Notes under the pieces: generated by a model
The model's database searches: none
Told to the model about the DNA's origin: nothing
The model's input: the letters and a program-made list of their open reading frames with translations, nothing else
From: an uncultured Candidatus Binatia bacterium
Lineage (GTDB): Bacteria > Desulfobacterota > Binatia > Bin18
Direction: 5' to 3'
Assembly (NCBI GenBank): GCA_958296235.1
Contig: OY282457.1
Coordinates: 1,426,501-1,490,500, forward strand
Length of the DNA: 64,000 bases
Made by a program: the position numbers and the translations under genes
Part shown: in pieces, positions 16,421 through 23,946 of the stretch
How positions within the stretch are numbered: position 1 is the first letter of the stretch
How the letters are laid out: each line of letters begins with the position of its first letter

Positions 16421-17086
16421 TCAATCTCCACCCGCCCAAGTGCCAGGTCCGGTCAGATGCGGAGGCAGCACCGCTCTCTGGGCATCTGCTGGCGTGGTCA
16501 GTCTCCGGGCAAGCGTATTTTGCGGCACAACACGTTTGCTATAAATATCCACCTCCCACGCTGCTTCATGAACCCCCTGACTGTCCGCATACGTCAAACG
16601 CACCCAACGCCCGCCCGGAGCTTCAAAAACGTTCAAATATTGGCTCAGCGTCTCAACCAGGCGGTCGGTTTGAGACTGTAGGCCGGCCTCCCACGTCCTC
16701 CGAGACCAGGCATTGCCAGCTTGTCCCGACTCCCGCGCCTTGTGAGCGATGTTTGAGCTGACGCTGAAATATCCTTCATCAGGCGCATAGCTTTTGACCA
16801 GACGAATCGCTTGTTCTTCCTTGGCGCTCATAGGCTGCTCGCTACACGCAGTCCCAAAGAAACTCAGCAGCAAAAACACGAGCGGCACTACTCCTGTCCG
16901 AGACCCGGGAAGACGTTGAGAAAGACGCTCTTTTTGTTGCTGAGAATGCTGTTTTCGGCGGGACGGAGAAGAAAGAAGATCGGCAAAAATATCGTCAGCG
17001 ATCTGTCTGACATCACGTTCCTTTTTCTCGGTCGGGCTCCCCGTTTTCTGATACAGACGATCTACAGACACTTTCGTCAGCGGCAT
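16421..17086 (-). CDS. Unknown membrane or lipoprotein with cytoplasmic N-terminal extension
   Basis: 221 residues from an ATG with an excellent AAGGAGG site. The first 64 residues are polar and charged, then comes a hydrophobic segment (VVPLVFLLLSFFGTACSEQ, about 66-84), then a soluble domain with two Trp-rich strands. GTAC followed by SEQ looks like a lipobox in which the -3 residue is Gly, and an internal GTG just before the hydrophobic segment would give a normal lipoprotein signal. So either the protein is a type II membrane protein, or two proteins are made from two starts. No family recognised. Confidence 0.6.
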   Translation of the reverse strand: MPLTKVSVDRLYQKTGSPTEKKERDVRQIADDIFADLLSSPSRRKQHSQQQKERLSQRLPGSRTGVVPLVFLLLSFFGTACSEQPMSAKEEQAIRLVKSYAPDEGYFSVSSNIAHKARESGQAGNAWSRRTWEAGLQSQTDRLVETLSQYLNVFEAPGGRWVRLTYADSQGVHEAAWEVDIYSKRVVPQNTLARRLTTPADAQRAVLPPHLTGPGTWAGGD

Positions 17087-17136
17087 AGCAACCCTCCTTG
17101 AGTTTTATGAGTAAAATTGTTTCATACTGAAATAAT

Positions 17137-17149
17137 TTGAACATGTCAA
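17137..17149. promoter_or_regulatory. TTGA-N5-TCAA operator candidate
   Basis: The inverted repeat TTGA-ACATG-TCAA lies in the AT-rich divergent gap 17087-17217 between the membrane protein gene and the MarR gene. MarR-family regulators often bind such short repeats upstream of their own genes, so autoregulation and control of the divergent gene are plausible. Confidence 0.35.
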
Positions 17150-17217
17150 CATATTATGCTAAACAGACTCGACCGGAAGAGAGATATTCCGCTCATGCGG
17201 AAACAGGGAGGAGAGCA

Positions 17218-17712
17218 ATGGCAAAGGCCACTCAGGCAGACGCGTGGAACGATTTCCCGGCTGAGGCAACCGCGCTGTTCCTGCCGATTCACTATAAGAT
17301 CGGGATGGCTCTCGAAGATGCGTTGCGTTGCGGCCAGTTGTCACGCAAGCAGGTCGCCCTCCTGTGGCTGATGCGGACAGAGCGGGAGGCCGATGGGCAT
17401 ATGCGCCGGAAAGACCTTGAGCGCCTCCTTGCCTCCTGGTTTGAAACCAGCAGCCCCACGATTACGCGCGCCCTGCGCGACATGGCAAACGCACCGCTTA
17501 AACTCGTCCGTCTCGTTGAGGACCCAGACTCAGGCCGAGAAAAACAAGTCATCCTGACCCCAAAGGGAGAACGCTTCCTGCATACCATGGAAGAAGAAGG
17601 GAAGAAGTTTCTCCAGCCCTTTCTGGCGCAGATGCCGCCCGCAGAATCGAGGGAACTCCTTCGCCTCTTACGCAAGGGTGTCAGCCTCTTTGAGAAGGAG
17701 GCAAAACGCTGA
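17218..17712 (+). CDS. MarR-type winged-helix transcriptional regulator
   Basis: A 164-residue protein; the start MAKATQADAWNDF follows GGGAGGAGAGCA. It has a helical dimerisation N-terminus, LSRKQVALLWLM, the recognition region FETSSPTITRALRDMA, and a wing EDPDSGREKQVILTPKGERF, the pattern of MarR proteins. It probably regulates itself and a neighbour, either the divergent membrane gene or the amidohydrolase 105 bases downstream. The ligand is unknown. Confidence 0.85.
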   Translation: MAKATQADAWNDFPAEATALFLPIHYKIGMALEDALRCGQLSRKQVALLWLMRTEREADGHMRRKDLERLLASWFETSSPTITRALRDMANAPLKLVRLVEDPDSGREKQVILTPKGERFLHTMEEEGKKFLQPFLAQMPPAESRELLRLLRKGVSLFEKEAKR

Positions 17713-17817
17713 GGTCTGCGGCAATTTTATCTCGTCAAACATAGCGTAGCGGAGGCGAGACTGTTAGGGTGAACGCCTCAAGGTGTAGCGCAATTCCGTG
17801 GTGTCAGGAGGGAACGC

Positions 17818-18954
17818 ATGGGACGCACGTATAAGGTGATCGATTCGGATGGTCATGTCCTCGAACCGCGCAATTTCTGGCGGGAATATATCGACCCGGC
17901 CTATCGCGACCGAGCGCCTGAGTTGATCGTTGATAAAGCGGGGAAAGAGCGCTTTCAGGTAGAAGGGAGATTACTTGGTCCGCCCGCCGGGCTTGGATTG
18001 ATCGGGGCGATTGGGGTGCGCGAAAAGGTTGACGGGAAGTGGGTTCATGCCCCGAAAGTGTCCATCAATATGGAATACGCCCAGGGGCGCGCCGGCGGCT
18101 TTGATCCGCACGCCCGGATTCCGGACATGGACCTGGACGGCATTGACGCCGCCTTTCTGTATCCCAGCCTGGGCCTCTTTGCCGGCGCGATTGTGGACCC
18201 CCAACTCGCCGCCGCGGCCAGCCGGGCCTATAACCGCTGGCTGGCCGATTACTGCGCGCCCTACCCGGACCGGCTGTTCGGCGTGGCCATGCTGCCCATG
18301 CAGTCGATTGAGCTGGCCGTGGAAGAGCTGCGTTATGCGCGCAACGCCCTCGGCATGCGGGCCGGTTTTCTGCGTCCCAATCCGTATAACGACAAAATGC
18401 TCGGCCACCGGGATTACGACGTGTTTTGGGCCGAAGCCCAAGAGCTCGACTTTTCGGTTGGCATCCACGAAGGAACCGGTGGCATGCCGGCCGTTGGGGT
18501 GGAGCGTTTTCGGAGTTTTGGGGCCAAACACATGGTGTCGCACACCATGGAGATGATGCTGGCCGCGCTGTCGATCATCTGGGATGGCGTATGCGAGCGC
18601 TTCCCTCAAGTGCGGGTTGGTTTTCTGGAGTCAGGCGGGGGCTGGATGGCCCCCTGGCTGGACCGTATGGATCGCCATTTTGAAGATAAGGGACTGTTCA
18701 ACGATTCTTCGCTGACCATGCCGCCCAGCGAGTATTTCAAGCGTCAGTGCTGGATTTCGTATGAACCGGTGGAGGGCAACCTGACGCATCTGGTGGACTA
18801 TATCGGTCCGCACAAAGTCCTGTGGGCGACCGACTATCCCCATCCAGACGGTTTCTTCCCAGGGGCACCGGAGCAGATTGCCGAAAAACTGCCGGAAGAC
18901 CACCGGCACGCGGTGCTGGCCGGGGGCGCTATGCAGTTTTACAATCTGGGCTAG
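17818..18954 (+). CDS. Amidohydrolase, ACMSD-like (amidohydrolase_2)
   Basis: A 378-residue TIM-barrel hydrolase or decarboxylase. It opens IDSDGHVLEPRNFW, the N-terminal metal-site motif of this subfamily (D-x-D-G-H-V-x-E), then YPSLGLF, AYNRWLADYCAPYPDRLFG, GIHEGTGG, and the C-terminal Asp motif WATDYPHPDG. Relatives include 2-amino-3-carboxymuconate-6-semialdehyde decarboxylase and gamma-resorcylate decarboxylase. Homologous genes lie at 58316 and 63237. It follows the MarR regulator and may be its target. Confidence 0.9.
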   Translation: MGRTYKVIDSDGHVLEPRNFWREYIDPAYRDRAPELIVDKAGKERFQVEGRLLGPPAGLGLIGAIGVREKVDGKWVHAPKVSINMEYAQGRAGGFDPHARIPDMDLDGIDAAFLYPSLGLFAGAIVDPQLAAAASRAYNRWLADYCAPYPDRLFGVAMLPMQSIELAVEELRYARNALGMRAGFLRPNPYNDKMLGHRDYDVFWAEAQELDFSVGIHEGTGGMPAVGVERFRSFGAKHMVSHTMEMMLAALSIIWDGVCERFPQVRVGFLESGGGWMAPWLDRMDRHFEDKGLFNDSSLTMPPSEYFKRQCWISYEPVEGNLTHLVDYIGPHKVLWATDYPHPDGFFPGAPEQIAEKLPEDHRHAVLAGGAMQFYNLG

Positions 18955-19027
18955 ACCCGCACGAAGAGCCGGCTGCGATGGAGCCGTCCTCATGAACCTG
19001 CTGTAAATTCACAATTTATAGGATGTG

Positions 19028-19044
19028 GACGCCGCCTCGGCGTC
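19028..19044. terminator. GC-rich hairpin between convergent genes
   Basis: GACGCCG-CCT-CGGCGTC is a perfect 7-bp stem with a 3-base loop between the amidohydrolase stop (18954) and the stop of the leftward small gene (19046). It has no T-run, so it may only slow polymerase or protect 3' ends. Confidence 0.4.
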
Positions 19045-19045
19045 A

Positions 19046-19282
19046 CTACCCAGCGGTCCGTAGTGTATCTGCCAAGGCTTGGGGGATTTCGAGTGGGAAA
19101 AATCGGTCTGCTGCATAACCATAATCTTCCCCACTCTCGTCAACAACACGAATATATCCGTGAGAGGCAGCTTCCTCATCTGGAATAACTCGGTACAATT
19201 TCCCCACCTCCAACGACGCTTTGTAGTCCTCGTTACTGATACAGACCGCGAAGGAGGAGGCTTTTGTGTGTTTCTTTTTCAT
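19046..19282 (-). CDS. Hypothetical small protein
   Basis: A 78-residue soluble protein starting MKKKHTKASSFAVCISNEDY. The middle part (LEVGKLYRVIPDEEAASHGYIRVVDESGEDYGY) reads as a small beta barrel of the kind that handles hydrophobic or nucleic-acid ligands, ending with the helix PQALADTLRTAG. I recognise no named family. It lies convergent to the amidohydrolase and upstream on the same strand as the CoA transferase. Confidence 0.65.
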   Translation of the reverse strand: MKKKHTKASSFAVCISNEDYKASLEVGKLYRVIPDEEAASHGYIRVVDESGEDYGYAADRFFPLEIPQALADTLRTAG

Positions 19283-19312
19283 AGCCAGTGAGGCGGACTG
19301 CTCGTCTCGCGT

Positions 19313-20533
19313 TTACGCCGGACCGCTGCGCAGAATCTGCTTGCGTTCCAACTCCTGCACCTGCTCTGGCGTATAGCCGAGCCATTGGGTCAGGATTTCT
19401 CCATTATGCTCGCCCAGCGTCGGGGCTTGCAGCTCAAGGGTCTGGGGAAATTCCGAAAACCGGAGCGCAAAGCCTGGGACATCCATATCGCCGAGGAAGC
19501 GGTCATGGACCGTGCGGACCGTTCCGCGCTGGCGCAGATGCGGATGCTGGAGGGCCTCGGGTACAGATAAAATTGGGGCGATCGGCACATGGCGCTCTTT
19601 CAGTGTCGCAATGGCCGCGTCATCACTCGGCTGAGAGCGAAGCCAGGCTTCAATGGTCTCCACCAGTTCGTCCAGATGATTCATACGCGCCTCGTTGTCG
19701 GTAAAGCGCGGGTCGCGCGTCAACTCCGGCTGCCCCATTGCCTCGCATAGTTTAGACCAGTGCTGCTCCAGGGGCGCGATAAGAATCATATAGCGCTCAC
19801 GTCCCTTGAACACGCCGGCGGGGGCCGCGTACCACGAATGCGCTCCCGAGCGGGTCGGGTTTATTTTTCCTTTGCTCAGGCTGTACATCTGAAAGCTGGC
19901 CTCATGGTAATGCGCATAGGTATCGAGCAGTGCCAGGTCCAGGTGCTGTCCACGCCCGGTCCGCTCGCGGTATAACAACGCGGCGCAGACCGCGCCCATA
20001 GCGTGCGCTCCGGTGGAGACGTCGCCCAAGGCCACCATCGGGAATATGGGCGGGCCGTCCGGCTCGCCCCCCATTGAGGTAATGCCGGCGTAGGCCGCGC
20101 CCACCCAATCGAAACCGGGTTCATGGGCGAGCGGGCCGGTCTGTCCAAAGGCGGAAATTGAGCACATCACCAGCCGGGGATTGATCTGACTCACCACGTC
20201 GTAGCCGAGGCCCAGACGGCCAATGACGCCGGGGGCATAGTTCTCGACCAGCACATCGACTTTCCCAACCAACTCTTTAAGGATGGCCAGCCCCTCCGGT
20301 GTTTTGGCGTCAAGGCATACGTCCTTCTTGCCGCGGTTGTGTTGGACAAAATAGCCGCTCCGGCCCTCAACCAGGACCGGGCCCATGCGCGCGCCGTCGC
20401 CCGCTGGCGCCAGTTCCACCTTGATCACCTCGGCCCCCATTTCCGCCAGCATCAGCGTACAGGTCGGTCCGGCCACGATCTGGGTGAAATCCAATACCTT
20501 GTACCCGTCCAGCACATGCTTCGGCTGATTCAT
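19313..20533 (-). CDS. CoA transferase family III (CaiB/BaiF)
   Basis: A 406-residue protein. The start MNQPKHVLDGYKVLDFTQ follows GGGAGGGCAGA; a 68-codon in-frame extension is not homologous. It shows AEMGAEVIKVE, ENYAPGVIGRLGLGY, SAFGQTGPLA and PGFDWVGAA with probable nucleophile Asp142, then GQHLDLALLD. It resembles succinyl-CoA:acid transferases more closely than the transferase at 1518. It is divergent from a flavin monooxygenase gene, with 145 bases between start codons. Confidence 0.9.
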   Translation of the reverse strand: MNQPKHVLDGYKVLDFTQIVAGPTCTLMLAEMGAEVIKVELAPAGDGARMGPVLVEGRSGYFVQHNRGKKDVCLDAKTPEGLAILKELVGKVDVLVENYAPGVIGRLGLGYDVVSQINPRLVMCSISAFGQTGPLAHEPGFDWVGAAYAGITSMGGEPDGPPIFPMVALGDVSTGAHAMGAVCAALLYRERTGRGQHLDLALLDTYAHYHEASFQMYSLSKGKINPTRSGAHSWYAAPAGVFKGRERYMILIAPLEQHWSKLCEAMGQPELTRDPRFTDNEARMNHLDELVETIEAWLRSQPSDDAAIATLKERHVPIAPILSVPEALQHPHLRQRGTVRTVHDRFLGDMDVPGFALRFSEFPQTLELQAPTLGEHNGEILTQWLGYTPEQVQELERKQILRSGPA

Positions 20534-20618
20534 TCTGCCCTCCCTTATTTTGCTACTGCCCCCATAACAGCCCAGGGCAGAGAGGCAAGAGGGCGAAGCG
20601 GGGCCATATTCCGTATTC

Positions 20619-20648
20619 TTGCTCCCGTGAGAGCGCGGAGTGTATAGA
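20619..20648 (+). promoter_or_regulatory. Promoter of flavin monooxygenase gene
   Basis: TTGCTC, an 18-base spacer and TATAGA preceded by TG (extended -10), 30 bases before the ATG at 20679. It lies within the divergent gap 20534-20678. Confidence 0.4.
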
Positions 20649-20678
20649 ACATTCAGGCAACCGATAAGGAGCAGAGAT

Positions 20679-21824
20679 ATGAACCCCGTCACTGCTGCAC
20701 TCGAACTACAACCCATAATCCAAAAATATCTTGGCAAAGGAGAGCAGGAAGCCAGACTGGTGAACGAAGTGTTCGCCGCGGTCGGCCAGGCTGGGCTCTT
20801 TAGACTCTTCGCCCCGCACGAAGTCGGTGGCCTGGAAGCCTCTCCGGCTGTCGCGCTCGCCGCTATTGAGGCGGTCAGTGCCGCCGACCCGGCCGTTGGC
20901 TGGTGTATTGGAAATTCTCAGCCCGCCTGTTTGGCTGTCGGCTGGTTGGCTGAGGACGAACGGGCGAAACTCTTTGCCGAGCCAAACCGCAACTTCGGCT
21001 TCTCAGCAGCACCGGCCGGTCGGGCCGTTCCAGAAAACGACGGCTATCGCCTCAGTGGCGAGTGGCCGGTTGTAACGGGTTGTGAGGATGCTCCCTGGTG
21101 CGCCCTCGCGGGTCTGGTCATGGATGGAGATGGGCCGCGCCAGGTAAATGGCGTACCCGATGGACGGCTTTTTCTGATTCCAACGGCGGACATCGTCATC
21201 TCGCCCACCTGGCGGGGATCTGCGGCCATGCGTGGAACGGGCAGTCATGCGGTGAGTGTGGATAAGGTCTTCGTCCCTGAAGGCTTCGCCCATACTCCGG
21301 CTAAGCCACGCGTGATTGACCGCCCCTTGTATCGCCTCCCACTCCCGTTGTTGTTTGCGCCCGCCGGTGCTGCCGTCGCCCTGGGTGCCTTGGACACCGC
21401 TGTGACGAGTGCCAGAGAAGCGCTGGGTGCAAAGGTCTCCTCCTTTAGCGGGCAGACGATCCGTGACCAAACGCCGATTCAGGAGCTGATTGCTCACAGC
21501 AGCGCCGCATTACGGGCGGCCCGGGCAGGGCTTCTTGCTGCGACAAACGCCGTCTGGGACCCGGCGAGTACCGGTGCCGAGGTCCCGCTGCCGCTCCGGG
21601 CGGAACTGTACGCCTCCACTTTCTATGTCCTGGACACGGCGCGGGATACCGTCAGCCAGCTATATGCCCGGGGCACGCGCGCAGGGTTTATGCAGGGCAA
21701 CCCACTGGAACGGGCGCTCAGGAATCTGCACGCTATCGCCTTTGGCTATGAATCCTCGCGTGGCATTCAGCATTCCGCCGGACGGGTCTTACTCGGCGGC
21801 GAGCCACTCGACCCACTGTTCTGA
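20679..21824 (+). CDS. Acyl-CoA dehydrogenase-fold flavin monooxygenase
   Basis: The 381 residues start MNPVTAALELQPIIQKYL after AAGGAGCAGAGAT. The fold is that of acyl-CoA dehydrogenases with the C-terminal domain of group D flavin monooxygenases (HsaA/HpaB/DszC type): FAPHEVGGLE, DPAVGWCIGNS, LSGEWPVVTGCEDAPW, TWRGSAAMRGTGSHAVSVDKVFVP, then FGYESSRGIQHSAGRVLLGG. The Trp and Ser positions fit enzymes that oxidise phenols or organosulfur compounds with reduced flavin from a partner reductase. No reductase gene is adjacent. The substrate is not inferable. Confidence 0.82.
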   Translation: MNPVTAALELQPIIQKYLGKGEQEARLVNEVFAAVGQAGLFRLFAPHEVGGLEASPAVALAAIEAVSAADPAVGWCIGNSQPACLAVGWLAEDERAKLFAEPNRNFGFSAAPAGRAVPENDGYRLSGEWPVVTGCEDAPWCALAGLVMDGDGPRQVNGVPDGRLFLIPTADIVISPTWRGSAAMRGTGSHAVSVDKVFVPEGFAHTPAKPRVIDRPLYRLPLPLLFAPAGAAVALGALDTAVTSAREALGAKVSSFSGQTIRDQTPIQELIAHSSAALRAARAGLLAATNAVWDPASTGAEVPLPLRAELYASTFYVLDTARDTVSQLYARGTRAGFMQGNPLERALRNLHAIAFGYESSRGIQHSAGRVLLGGEPLDPLF

Positions 21825-21872
21825 ACGGAGACGCCGGGTGTCCGACTCCGTGTTTTAAGGAGGCATAAGGCT

Positions 21873-21995
21873 TTGCCCAAGCGGTCCCACGACTATCTCG
21901 ACGTTGCTGATATGGACAGGCTGAAGAAGATGCTGGCCCAGGGACGTGGCGCTGTCGAATGTTATCAAGGCACATTGAGCCGACTTTGTGGCTAA
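21873..21995 (+). CDS. Possible 40-residue protein with TTG start
   Basis: A TTG at 21873 follows AAGGAGGCATAAGGC, a good ribosome site, and opens a frame of 40 codons ending in TAA at 21993. The product is basic and partly helical (SHDYLDVADMDRLKKMLAQG) with two Cys. No family recognised. It lies in the gap between the flavin monooxygenase and the first BVMO. It could be a degraded remnant. Confidence 0.35.
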   Translation: MPKRSHDYLDVADMDRLKKMLAQGRGAVECYQGTLSRLCG

Positions 21996-22069
21996 GCCGC
22001 GCCACTCGAAACCAGCACCAGGATGGGATATATCTAGGCGGGGAATAACGACTGTCAGGAGGGGACACT

Positions 22070-23698
22070 ATGGGGAACATGCACCCACATCCGCAAAAAC
22101 CAAACGGGAACGGAGCGGTCGAACAATACGACGCAATCATTATCGGCGCTGGGGTGGTGGGATTATATCAACTGTACCGGCTGCGGAAGATGGGGCTTTC
22201 GGTCCGCGTCTTTGAGGACGCAGACGGCGTGGGCGGCACCTGGTATTGGAACCGCTACCCTGGCTGTCGCTTCGATTCCGAGAGCGAAACCTACGGCTAC
22301 TCCTTCTCCGAGGAACTGTCGCAAGAATGGGACTGGAAAGAGCATTTTTCCGGCCAACCGGAAAACGAGCGCTACCTCAATTTTGTGGCCGATAAATTCG
22401 AGCTGCGCAAAGACATCCAGCTCAATTCTCGGGTCAGCTCAGCAGTCTACGATGAGAGTGCGCATCAATGGGAGGTCCGGGTCGAGGGTGGCCAGCGCGC
22501 CCGGGCGCAGTTTCTCATCGGCGCGGTCGGCATCCTGTCTGCGAAGTATACGCCCCCCTTTGAAGGCATGGACAGCTTCGCGGGCCTGTCGTTTCACACC
22601 TCGAACTGGCCAAAGGAAAAGGTGGATTTTACCGGCAAGCGAGTCGGCTGCATCGGTACGGGCGCTACGGCTGTCCAGCTCATTCCGCTCGTGGCCCAGG
22701 AAGCCGGCCAGCTGACCGTCTTTCAGCGCACCCCGAACTACTGCGCGCCGCTGCGGAATGCGGAAGTCGCCCCGGAGGTGCAGAGCCAGTGGAAGGCCAC
22801 CTACCCGGAAATCCACAAGCGGTGTCGCGAAAGCCCGACCGGCTTCAAGTACGACTTCGACTCACGGTCTGCGCTGGAGGTCTCAGAGGAAGAACGGCTG
22901 GCACTATACGAGGAGTTGTGGGCACTGCCCGGGTTCAAGAAATGGCTGGGTAATTTCCATGACATCATGACGAATATGGAGGCCAACGAGACCTTTGCCG
23001 AGTTCGTCCGCAATAAAATACGCGAGCGGGTCAACGATCCGGTTGTCGCGGAAATGCTGGTCCCCAAGGATCATCCCTTCGGCGCCAAGCGCATCCCCTT
23101 GGAGACTCACTATTACGAAGCCTACAATCGGGACAATGTCTTGCTGGTTGATATCCGCAAGGCACCGATCGCGTGCATCACCCCGAAGGGCGTAAAGACT
23201 CAGGACGCCGAGTACGAATTCGATGTTATCATCTATGCGACTGGTTTTGACGCCGTGTCCGGGCCGTTGACCCGGATCGATATTCGCGGCGAAGGTGGCC
23301 AGACCTTCAAGGACAAATGGGCTGCCGGGCCGCGCAGCTATCTTGGTCTGCAGAGTGCCGGCTTTCCGAATTTCTTTATCGGCACGAACTCTGCGCTGTG
23401 CAACTACACCGTGTGTGCCGAGCTGATTGTGGAATGGATTGCGGATTGTATCGGCCATCTGCGTGAGAAGAACCTGGCCTCCATTCAGCCTACCCTGGAG
23501 GCGGAGGAAGCCTGGGTGGATCACGCCAACGAGCTGGCCGCGGGTACGATCCTGACCGCTGCGGACTCCTGGTTTGTGGGAGCGAACATTCCTGGCAAGA
23601 AACGCGCTGTCCTCCTCTACGCGAACAGTGCCCGAGAATATCGGAAGAAATGTCATGCGGTCGCGGCCAACGGCTATGAGGGGTTTGTGCTGCGCTAG
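22070..23698 (+). CDS. Baeyer-Villiger flavin monooxygenase, tandem copy 1
   Basis: The 542 residues follow AGGAGGGGACACT. FAD site GAGVVG (26-31), the BVMO fingerprint F-x-G-x3-H-x3-W-P at 170-181 (FAGLSFHTSNWP), and the NADPH-binding GTGATA (196-201) are all present, with ATGFD near the C-terminal third. The length and N-terminus match cyclohexanone and cyclopentanone monooxygenase-type enzymes, which insert oxygen beside a ketone to give an ester or lactone. Roughly four of five residues match the next gene. It may be co-transcribed with its twin, 248 bases apart. Confidence 0.92.
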   Translation: MGNMHPHPQKPNGNGAVEQYDAIIIGAGVVGLYQLYRLRKMGLSVRVFEDADGVGGTWYWNRYPGCRFDSESETYGYSFSEELSQEWDWKEHFSGQPENERYLNFVADKFELRKDIQLNSRVSSAVYDESAHQWEVRVEGGQRARAQFLIGAVGILSAKYTPPFEGMDSFAGLSFHTSNWPKEKVDFTGKRVGCIGTGATAVQLIPLVAQEAGQLTVFQRTPNYCAPLRNAEVAPEVQSQWKATYPEIHKRCRESPTGFKYDFDSRSALEVSEEERLALYEELWALPGFKKWLGNFHDIMTNMEANETFAEFVRNKIRERVNDPVVAEMLVPKDHPFGAKRIPLETHYYEAYNRDNVLLVDIRKAPIACITPKGVKTQDAEYEFDVIIYATGFDAVSGPLTRIDIRGEGGQTFKDKWAAGPRSYLGLQSAGFPNFFIGTNSALCNYTVCAELIVEWIADCIGHLREKNLASIQPTLEAEEAWVDHANELAAGTILTAADSWFVGANIPGKKRAVLLYANSAREYRKKCHAVAANGYEGFVLR

Positions 23699-23702
23699 AC
23701 CA

Positions 23703-23746
23703 GACGGGAACGGCAGGCCAGCCCCTCCTGCCCTACCGTTCCCGTC
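23703..23746. terminator. Long inverted repeat after BVMO copy 1
   Basis: Arms GACGGGAACGG and CCGTTCCCGTC are perfect 11-bp complements, with a CAGG/CCTG inner pair. It begins 4 bases after the BVMO stop. No T-run follows, so it could attenuate transcription between the twins or stabilise the 3' end. Confidence 0.5.
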
Positions 23747-23765
23747 CTGCAACCGGAGGAGCTGG

Positions 23766-23891
23766 ATGACACACGACCGGGCCAAACATCACCGCCGTTT
23801 TTGTGCGCAGGGCGAGGGAGGGGGGCACTTCTCCGGCAGAGGGCAAGAGCGATGTGAAACTGAACCAGTACCAAGAAGTCCGATGCAGTGA
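23766..23891 (+). pseudogene. 5' remnant of a REP-associated tyrosine transposase
   Basis: An ATG after GGAGGAGCTGG opens a short frame whose first codons (MTHDRAKHHRR) match the start of the transposase at 50988 (MAYDPAKHHRG). At nucleotide level 28 of the first 32 bases agree with 50988-51019. After about 11 codons the similarity is lost and the frame ends at 23891. It looks like the stump of a second copy left between the tandem BVMO genes. Confidence 0.5.
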
Positions 23892-23946
23892 CGGCACGCG
23901 GGAGTATACATCACAGTCAATTCATATCTCATAAGGGAGGAATACA

